Below, one piece after another: positions 55,600 through 64,000 of a stretch of 64,000 nt of DNA (positions are counted from its first letter, which is position 1; each line of letters opens with the position of its first letter). The translations under genes and the position numbers were made by a program. This DNA is from Ahaetulla prasina. Lineage: Eukaryota; Chordata; Lepidosauria; Squamata; Colubridae. The stretch spans positions 94,600,061 to 94,664,060 of the forward strand of contig NC_080540.1 of the NCBI RefSeq assembly GCF_028640845.1, read 5' to 3'. The notes under the pieces are model-generated. The model had not been told where the DNA came from and did not search any database. It was given only the letters and a program-made list of their open reading frames with translations.

Positions 55600-55880
55600 A
55601 ATGCTTGGAATGCACTACCTGACTCTGTGGTCTCTTCCCAAAATCCCCAAAGCTTCAACCAAAAACTGTCTGCTATTGACCTCACCCCATTCCTAAGAGG
55701 TCTGTAAGGGGCGTGCATAAGAGCACAAACGTGCCTACCGTTCCTGTCCTATTGTTTCCTTTCGTTATATCCAATTAATATAGTTATTACATACTCATGC
55801 TTATATATATGCTTATATATTGTATAGTTATTTCATGTTTATGCTTATATATACTGTGTGACAAAATAAATAAATAAAAA
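55600..55880 (+). mobile_element. LINE 3' end (PDSVVSSQNP family)
   Basis: The frame reads NAWNALPDSVVSSQNPKSFN, followed by CTTATATATATGCTTATATA and an AAAT tail. It is very similar to the copy in the SMAD5 intron at 35700. Confidence 0.75.
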
Positions 55881-56080
55881 AATGGGAATAGATATTCAAG
55901 GTCATGGCATGGAAACTGAGTCGCTTTCTTATTTAGCTTAACTTGGAGCTTGCAGCTGAGCAAGCTCATGATCTGTTCTGCAGGCCGTGCCTGGCTCTCT
56001 ATGTCTTTGATGCTACAATTTTGCTCCTCCTCCTCATTTTTGCTGCTCTACTTAACTAGAGCCTGTGCTGGTGTTGCTTA

Positions 56081-56344
56081 TTACAGGAGGGCACGGCTCC
56101 TCGTGAGGAACCTTGCAGAACGCCTTTGCCCTGCTCTCTTCTCTACCTGGCGAGCCCTTTTGCTGGGTGGAGGCTGCAGTTCAGACTCCTCATTTTCGAA
56201 GACTGAAAGTAGCAACTCCTGTTGATTACTAGATGGCCCCACCTCAACTGCCTCCAAGTCCTCAGGCGGCGGTTCATCTGGTAACTCTAGAGCAGGCTGC
56301 TCCGTTGTCAATCTCCCCATCTGAGTCTGAGCTTGCCATGACAA
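56081..56344 (-). pseudogene. Unidentified acidic-then-basic open frame
   Basis: An 87-codon frame reads LPDEPPPEDLEAVEVGPSS, then an acidic stretch and a basic end (PPPSKRARQVEKRAGQRRS). This order resembles the C-terminal tails of LTR-retroelement polyproteins, but no protease, RT or integrase is seen nearby. It may be a remnant of such an element. I do not recognise a family. Confidence 0.3.
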
Positions 56345-56694
56345 TAATAATAAAACCTTGGAAACCTGTCAGTTTCGAAGCGGCTGACAGTTTCTCTCCC
56401 CTTCATCTGAACCCAAACACAGTCAAGTTTCTTTGAGTTTCTTTCTAGTGCTATAATTTTTTCCCCAGGCCTGAATATTTTTTTTCCTGAATCTCCTCCC
56501 CATTAATAATTTACTCATTCTTTTTTCCATTCCCAAGTCTTGGTTTACATTGCCATCACTGGCCTGGAACTGTCACACATTATCAGCCTCATTGCTGAGG
56601 CCCGTTAAAGCAGAGCTTCAGTGACAGCACAATTTATATCAATGTACTTTTCAGCCAACTCAGGGACAGGAGGAATACAGAGTATAAAATAACA

Positions 56695-57360
56695 CAGGAG
56701 TCACCAACCTTTTGGACCTCAGGGACCACTAAATTCATAATCATGGACCACTAATATGATCTGCCTAATGACCGGCTGTGTGGGTGTAGCTAGGTGGTCA
56801 TGTGACTAAGTGGGCATGGCCAACTTGATGTCACTCATGTTGAGGGGCTCCTCACCAGCCTCTACTGACCCCTCCTCTCCCAGCCACTCCTTTGACCGAG
56901 AAGGAGGCTCAGTAAAAGCACCTCACTGAGGACTATGAGCATAGGCTTTCCAAGCAGAGGGAAAACCTGCGGGAGTGCAAGGCCAGGTACAGGCGCCTGG
57001 AGGGTCAGTGGGCTGAGATCGTCAGCCAGTTCGAGGCCATAATGCGGTCCCACTGGAACAAGGTCCTCCGGCTCTTCACCACCAGTGGCACTTCCCTCCA
57101 GCCTTCACCCAAAATCCTGCACCAGGAGGCAGAAGCAGACCCCAGGTTGGAATTTCTGCTCCCTCCAACCCACACAAAAAGACCCCAAAGGGGGAGACTG
57201 CAGCAACACAAACGTTCATTGCACGTATCTGTCCCAGGGGCCGAAGTTTGAGGACCCCTGATTTAGTGCAGTATAAAAAATGCAAATAATTTTTCTGCGG
57301 ACCACCAAAATTTTCTCCTGGACCACCAGTGGTCCATGGACTACCAGTTGGTAAGTGCTG
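56695..57360. mobile_element. hAT-type element carrying a coding-like segment
   Basis: The left end CAGGAGTCACCAACCTTTTG matches CAGTTGGTAAGTGCTG at the right. The flanks aaataaca (56687-56694) and gaataaca (57361-57368) form an 8-bp duplication with one mismatch. TGGACCACTAATATGATC and GGACCACCAGTGGTCC motifs lie at the two ends. The interior carries the segment described separately. There is no transposase frame. Confidence 0.75.
56871..57190 (+). pseudogene. Coiled-coil coding segment inside an hAT element
   Basis: After a good acceptor-like sequence (CCTCCTCTCCCAG) the frame reads TEKEAQ, a TAA, then HLTEDYEHRLSKQRENLREC, KARYRRLEGQWAEIVSQFEA and IMRSHWNKVLRLF. This is a charged heptad pattern typical of a coiled coil. 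The low codon bias for AT and the single stop suggest a captured host exon that is now dead. The parent gene was not recognised. Confidence 0.5.
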
Positions 57361-57799
57361 GAATAACAGAATAACCTTGGAGGTCTTCTAGTCCAATCCC
57401 TGCTCAAGCAGGAAACCCTATATCATTCCAGACAAATAGCTGTCCAAACTCTTCTTAAAACCTTCCAGTGTTGGCGCATCCCCAAACCATTCTACTAATT
57501 AATTGTTCTTCTTGATAGGAAATTTCCCCTTAATTCTAGATTGGATCTCTATTTGTTAAGCTTTCATCTGTTACTTCTTGTCTTGTCCTCAGGTGCTTTG
57601 GAGAATAGGTTGACACCCCGTCCTCTATGTGACAACCCTCAAATATTGGAAGATTGGTATCATGTCACTTATTTTCATTAGATTAGATATTTCCAGTTTC
57701 TACAAACGTTCGTTATATGGCTTAGATTCCAGTCCCCTAATCATTTTTTTTTTTAATTACTTTTTTTACAACAAACAAACAAAAAAAATACATTATTAC

Positions 57800-60700
57800 A
57801 CCCTTGTGCTATACATAAAAGGAAGATTTGGGTCTTCGGATATATCCTCATGATTGCCAAAATCCACGTTCTCGAGGTACAGGTACTGAAGCGTCCAATG
57901 TTCCAAGCGCAAAGTCCACAAATGGTTTCCAAGTCTTCCAGAAAATATCTTCTTTATACACACCACTTCTAATTTTAATATCACATGTCATTTTATCATT
58001 TAAAGCTAATTTCCACATTTCAGAATTCCACTCTTCTATTCTAAAAATCACATCTAGTTTCCAATATCTAGCTATTATAATTCTACCTATTATAATCATA
58101 ATTCTAATCAATTCTTTTTCATATTTTGTTAATTCTATTTCCTTAATTACCAACAATAATATAGTTTCCACTCTCAATGTTATTACTTTCCCCATCATTT
58201 CAAATATCATTTTCTCCAATTGTTGCCAAAACTTTTAACCTTATCACAATTATACCACATATGTTCATAAGTCCCCAATTCCATCTCACATCTCCAACAT
58301 TTTTACTAATTTTTTATCCATTTGTGACAATCTTACTGAGTCAAATACCATTTCCAAACATCTTTATAATTGTGCTCTTTAATTCTTATAGATAAAGTTG
58401 TCATAATTCTACTCTTCCAATTCACATTCCAATCTGACTCTGGTATTTCAATATTAAGATCTTTTTCCCAATTTGTCCTCATCACTCTTTGTAATTTTTC
58501 ATCAGAATTTATAATCTTATAAACCCTACTAACGAGTCCCTTTAGCCCAATTTCATCTTTCATAATCCGAGATACTAAATATTCAAATTCAGTTTCACAT
58601 CTATTTATCGAATAATTTTCCTTTAGTTTTTTGTCCATTTTTCTATCTGTATTTTTTCAAACCAACTTAACCCTAACTTTTCAATAATTTCTTTATTCCT
58701 CCTTTCATTTCCCATAACTTTTATCCTATCTCTAATAATTTCTATATTTTCCTCTTTAATCACTTCATTACGCTTTTATATTATTTTTAATCGCCAAATT
58801 CCAGTTGTCTCCCCAAAAGATTATATCCGAATTAAAATTTTAACAAATTTGTTCCACATTTTTACTTAATCCCTTTAACCAATAACTTCTACTTACACAT
58901 TTTAAATTTGCTTTATCTAAAAACCACCTTGATCCAAATTTCTCTATATCCCTTAACTCTAAATCTCTCCAATAGTTATCTTCACCTTTAAGTATTTTTA
59001 CCACTATCCGGATACCATACACAGTAATAATTAAATAATTTGGGGATTCCTAATCCACCTTCCTTTTGATTTTGATACCACATTTTCTTCACTAATCTAG
59101 GTCTTTTGCCACCGTTGCAAAATTTATCCAGTTTTTTCTGATATCCTTCAATATCTTTCTCTGTCAAATTTAGTGGTAGCATCTCGAATAAAAAGTTGAA
59201 CTTGGGCAGCAACATCATCTTACACATTGCAATTCTACCAAACCAAGACAACTTTAAAATTTTATATTTATCTATCTTCTTCTCAATTTCGTTAATCACC
59301 ACATCATAATTAAGTTTTTTCAATTCTTTAACCTTAAGTGAAAGCACTATACCCAAATATTTCAATGTGTTTTAATCCTTATCCCAAATTGCTCTTGCAT
59401 ATTCTCAGACTCATTACCATTACTATCCATCAATAATTCTGACTTTGACCAATTTACTTTCAATCCTGTCATTTCCTCAAATTCTATCAAATGCTTATAT
59501 ATCTTTTCAGATCTTTCTCTACATTTTCAAAATAATTAAAGTATCATCCATACAAATTTATCTTATACCCTTATATCCTTCTAATTCTTCATCTTTTCTA
59601 TCATTTTGTCAATATTTCCATAGCCAATAAAAATAATGTTGGGGACAGGGACATCCTTGTCTCGTACCAGCTTCTAATTTTATCTCTTCAGTTAATATTC
59701 CATTCACCTTCACTCTTGCACTGCTCTTTTGGTACAATTTTGAAATAACATGTATAAACTTATTACCAAAGCCTAAAGCCTCCACAATTACTTTAATTGT
59801 TTCCCATTGTACAGAATCAAAAGCTTTAAAAATATCCAATGATACTATACCAATTTTATCACCATTATATTCAGCTACATCTATAATATTTAATACTCTT
59901 CTAACAATATCACTCATGTATCTACCCTTCACAAAACCTACTTGATTATAACTTATATATCTATCTATAAATCTATTTAATCTATTACTTATAATAGCAG
60001 TAAATATCTTTGCATCCTGATTAATTAAAGAAATGGGCCGATAGGACTCAATCCTTTCTAAATCTTTATCTGGTTTAGGAATTAGGATATCACCGTTCTA
60101 TTCCATGACGAAGGTACTTCCCACCATGTAATATTCCATTGAATAATTTTTGCAATCTTGGTATTATTAATTCTTTAAATTCTTTATAAAACTCAACAGG
60201 TAATCCATCCTCACCTGGAGCTTTCCCTAATTTTAATTTTTGTATTATTCCATTAATCTCATCTTGTGTTATATCTTCTTCCATCAATTCCTTATATGTT
60301 TGATCAATTTTCACCACATACTTTTCTAAATAGCTTTGCAATTTTCCCCGATTAATTGGTTTCTTTGAATATAGATTCTGAAAAAGTTTCTAACCACTTC
60401 ACATTTCTCTAATTTTATAACATCTTATACCTCTATCATCTATCAAAACTCCAATTTCTCTCTTCTCTCTTTTATCTTTCGCCATCTTTGCCAATAATTT
60501 AGAATTTCTATTACTAAATTCAAAAATTCCTATTTAAAATCTCAAATTTCTTTTTACTAACTCTGTATCTTCTTCTATCATTTTATTTCTTAACATATTA
60601 AGCTCCTGAAGAATTTTTTTTTCTTTAGTAAGCAAAAATTGATTTTCCAATTCTTTAATCTGATTTTTATCTCTTTCCATTTTAATTTTATAATTTTTAT

Positions 60701-61990
60701 ATTTCCTACTTGATAATTTAATACTCTCCTCTAAACACCGCTTTCATCGCATCCCAAACAATTTCAAATTTAACCTCCCGTTATCATTTAATCTCCAACT
60801 TTCCTCCAATTTTTAAGTATCCATTTTTATCCTTTTCATTTTTATACAATTTCTCGTCATATCTCCAATAGCTTCTTTTTCTCAAAATTAAAATCTAAGT
60901 CCACCATAACTTCTGCATGATCAGAATCTTTAAAATTCCACATCTACCTTATCCACATTATTCAACAAATCTTTAGAAAGAAAAATATAATCAATTCTAG
61001 AATATGTATTATATATCTTAGAGAAAAAGTGTATACTCTCTCAATTCCTTTAACCTCTCTCCACACATCAACCACGTTTGAAGCATCCACATATTTAAAA
61101 TCCCCATTTTATTTGCTCCTCCACAGCGGGTGGGATTAGTACTATCTATTTTATCTCTGATTAAATTAAAATCCCCAGCCACAATTACTTTCCTACACTT
61201 TCATTCTCCAAAATTTTGTTATTTTTCAAGAAATTCTCTTTGTTTTCATTCGGTAAATATAAATTAACAAGTGTCACTTTTTCCTCATTAAGATTTCCAA
61301 CAATTATTACATATCTTCCATCTTCATCCAAAATTACCTTATGTTTTCAAAGTACACCCTATCTGATATCAGTGTTGCAACTCCTCTAGCTTTTGAAGTT
61401 CCAAATGCTTTTCATATATTTGCATACCTTTTATATACATTCTATTTGAATCTTCAGATTTCTGATGGGTTTCTTGTAAAAATAAAATGTCTGGCAAATC
61501 CTTTTAATCTTAAGCTCCAATCTTCTTCTTTAATCTGATTCCTGTACCCTTCACATTCCATGACATTATTTTTATAACTCCCATTTAAAATATAAATTTT
61601 TAATCCTATCCCGCATCTTCCTTTCTGTGCCCACCACCCGACATTAAACTACCATATTTAACATATAAACAACAATAAGAAAACAGAAAAAACAAAACAA
61701 AACAAAACAATAAAGTACAAACAATCTTCTTCCCCACATCCTCATCGATTTCGCCTCTATAAAGAGAATGGGGAGAGGGACGTGCCAATGCCCGGCCACT
61801 TCTTTCGGGCTGTCTATTTAAATTCATCACTCAAAAAAAGATAGCGATGACCCGCATTCAGCTTCAGATTTTCCAAGACTCTTATCTGCTTCTTCTTACT
61901 GTATCCTCACGACTCTTCTTCTGTTCAACCAACACAGGTGATATTTCTTTCCTCTTTAACCCTTTGGAGTCTTGCCTCCAATAGCCCCTT
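57800..61990 (-). pseudogene. L1 ORF2 (endonuclease-reverse transcriptase), multiply broken
   Basis: An N-terminal endonuclease-like region at about 60.9-61.9 kb is broken by many indels. The RT part holds LKLGKAPGEDGLPVEFYKEF (60341-60090), KAFDSVQWETIKVIVEALGF and AGTRQGCPCPQHYF (59932-59609, where active copies have SPLLF). A CMDDTL motif near 59535-59560 stands where YADD is expected. The C-terminal part (KYLGIVLSLKVKELKKLNYD, 59365 down) ends near 57800. Confidence 0.85.
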
Positions 61991-62075
61991 TTTCTTCTTC
62001 TGGGATTGATGTTTCCGTATGTTCCACCCATCTGAAGCATTTGATCTTTTATCTCCATTAAATCCTCCATCTCAA

Positions 62076-62832
62076 TCAGTCCAAGCTCCGTAAATATAAT
62101 AATGCATCTATATCTGGGGTGATTGTACGCATCCTTCCTTTATAAAAAATTTCAATTGTTGTGGTGGCCTCAATTGTATTTAATTCCATTATCCTCAAAA
62201 CTTTTGTGATTGGTTTTAAAAAAAATCTCCATGCCCTTTCTTCTCTTGATATATCCGGGAAGACTTGAATAGTCTTCCCTTCAAACTTCAAAGCATCTCC
62301 CAACTCTCTCACCTTGGCCATAACTTCCAACTTATCACCAAGATTTGCGAACCTGACAAGCACATTCCTGTTAGAACCATTTTGCCTTCTATATCCAATT
62401 CTAAAAACACTTGCCAGGTCTGCTATTGTGAACGTAAGTTGCGTATCCAAATCATTAATCCATTTCAGAACCCGCTGTTTCAATTTATCCTCCTTTTCTT
62501 CTGAGATTCCTCTGATAACAAATTATATTTCCTCATCTCTTCTTCCAAAAGACAGATTCTCTTATCTTGCTGCTCATTTTATAAAATATTTTACCAATTT
62601 GCCGATCTACTTTTACCTCGTGCACATGCATCTGCTCCATTTCATCTTTAATCATTATCATTTCCTCTTTCTGTTTTGCAAAGTTTTCATTCATCTCTTG
62701 CTTTAAATTCTGCATTTCAGATGTCAGTTTCAATGTCAAATTATCTATACGCTCTGATAGTCCTGCTATTTTTTCCCCAATTTTATTTAAAGCTGCAGCA
62801 AGTTGCTGCGTTTCTGAAAGTTGTTGAGTCAT
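62076..62832 (-). pseudogene. L1 ORF1 (RNA-binding protein), frameshifted
   Basis: The start MTQQLSETQQLAAALN opens a coiled-coil region with heptads (ERIDNLTLKLTSEMQNLKQE) to about 62533. A frameshift follows, and the RRM-type and C-terminal domains run 62483-62076, with NVLVRFANLGDKLEVMAKV and FEGKTIQVFPDISREE. In active L1s this protein is a trimeric nucleic-acid chaperone. Confidence 0.85.
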
Positions 62833-63751
62833 TTTGAAAAAAACCAAAAAATTTCCCAAACTAAGATTCCAAACCAATTTTACAGAGGGTCTTAGTGAAG
62901 ATCAAAGGACGACTGTCTTTTAATTGAAGCGAAGCGGCTTATTTGCACTGTTATCTCTCAAGTTCAAGGATACTCCACAAAGAAACACAAAACTTCACAG
63001 CTAACATTAATCAGCGCCATTTTTCCTCCACGTCAGCAAAGCAGAAAGGAAGACAAACCAACTTAAACGAAGCAAAATCCTTTTTTTTTTTTTTTTGTAA
63101 TATAAACAAGCTATTAATTTGCTCTCAAGAGAAAAAAAAAAATAAAGAAAAAATTAGCTCAGTAAAATCCTCTTACTGCCAAACAATCCAATAAAAAATC
63201 AGTTTCTCTTCTCTTCAATTAAATTCTTCTTGGCTGAACTTCCGGAAGGCTCAAAAAAAAAAAATTCTTCTCATTATCAAATTCAGTCCTTAATATTCAG
63301 TCCTTAATATTCATTCCTTAGCCTCAGCAATAGAAAATTTTTTTTTAACACAGAACAAGATAGTTAATTTTGGAAAAACAGAACACAGTAATTTATTCCA
63401 ACTTATCTTGTCTGCCGGCTCGGTCAACCCACGCTGTAGAAACTCCTTAATTCAAGCCGTTTCAGATGACCTACCAGTTTTAAATTCAATCTGCTGGGCT
63501 GTTAACACTTTCAGTTCATGATTTATTAACTTTCATCCATAACAGTGCATTCCAAACGGCATAAATTCTCATAAATCTTCATTAATAAGCCCTGTGAAGT
63601 GAAGGAAAGGTCCTTACCCCACCACAGTCATGGCCACGCCCCCCCTAATCATTTTTATTGCTCTTCTCTGCACTCTTTCTAGGATTACAACATATTTTGT
63701 TGTATCATGGTAACTAAAACTTGACTCAGTAGTCCAATTGTGGTCTTATCA

Positions 63752-64000
63752 GTGTAGTTCAAATAGTCCTCGACTTATGAACACAACTGAGTCCAAAATT
63801 TCTGTTCTTAAGTGAAACATTTGTTAAATGAATTTTGCCCCATTTAATGACCTTTCTTGCCACAGTTCTTAAGGGAATCACTGCAGTTGTTAAGTTAGTA
63901 ACACAGTTATTCAGTGAATCTGGTTTCTCCATTGACTTTGCTTATAAGAAGTTCGCAAAATATGATCACAAGACCCTGTGGCTGTCATAAATATGAGTCA
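63752..64000. mobile_element. Dispersed element with AATAGTCCTCGACTTATG end, cut by the window edge
   Basis: ATAGTCCTCGACTTATGAAC, GGAATCACTGCAGTTGTTAA and ATTCAGTGAATCTGG match the 43511 element in the same orientation. The right end lies outside the window. Confidence 0.65.

Larger units (their letters stand above)
57749..63641 (-). mobile_element. Near full-length L1 LINE, inactive
   Basis: The element is about 5.9 kb with 5' UTR on the right (62833-63641), ORF1, ORF2 and a poly(A) tail (T-run at about 57744-57755). An exact 15-bp duplication cccctaatcattttt lies at 57734-57748 and 63642-63656. Both ORFs have frameshifts and stops, so it cannot move itself. This is the only L1 recognised in the window. 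Confidence 0.92.
57361..63740 (-). mobile_element. CR1 LINE 3' part, split by the L1
   Basis: The two pieces are 57361-57748 and 63657 to about 63740. AATAACCTTGGAGGTCTTCT and CTGCTCAAGCAGGAAACCC mark the 3' side. The sequence breaks at CCCCTAATCATTTTT and resumes at TGCTCTTCTCTGCACTCTTT, which is continuous in intact copies of the family. Confidence 0.75.

Noticed and set aside
61341..62706. Plus-strand frames over the L1
   Set aside because: Antisense shadows of L1 ORF1 and ORF2, which run on the minus strand.

Overview
The window is vertebrate nuclear DNA, almost certainly from a snake. It has intron-exon genes with GT/AG splice sites and two GC-rich CpG-type promoter islands. It also has a dense squamate repeat load: L2/CR1-clade LINEs ending in the GGGCGGTAT hairpin, the snake-type CR1 3' end with an ATTCT-rich tail, a Sauria SINE, many hAT-type MITEs with 8-bp target duplications, one near full-length L1, and abundant microsatellites.

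Only two protein-coding genes are supported, and they converge tail to tail. SMIM32 (+ strand, coding exon 6359-6679, 106 aa) is a small single-pass membrane protein preceded by a CpG-rich leader at about 5.1-5.9 kb. SMAD5 (- strand) has six coding exons between 34254 and 40406. They join in phase to a complete 465-residue receptor-regulated SMAD. Its CpG island promoter lies at about 42.3-43.1 kb, and a long AT-rich 3' UTR probably runs from 34253 down towards about 28.85 kb. The pair matches the SMAD5-SMIM32 neighbourhood of human 5q31, as far as I recall it.

Layout: 1-4.6 kb is microsatellites, an hAT MITE and LINE remnants. 4.7-7.0 kb is SMIM32. 7-28.7 kb is intergenic, with several MITEs, SINEs and three sizeable L2-type LINE copies (one +, two -). 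28.85-43.1 kb is SMAD5. 43.1-57.4 kb is upstream intergenic DNA with nested transposons, including a LINE inside an hAT MITE and an hAT element carrying a coiled-coil coding segment. 57.7-63.6 kb is a near full-length but dead L1, with an exact 15-bp target duplication, which split an older CR1 copy. The window ends inside another dispersed element.

There is no operon, phage, CRISPR array or bacterial system here. The most interesting signals are LINE copies embedded inside microsatellite arrays, a perfect 18-bp hairpin in the probable SMAD5 3' UTR, the hAT element carrying a coding-like segment, a 21-bp repeat with an acidic in-frame reading, and a fold-back at the 5' junction of one LINE. 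LINE and MITE family names rest on recognition of motifs by eye, not on a database search.
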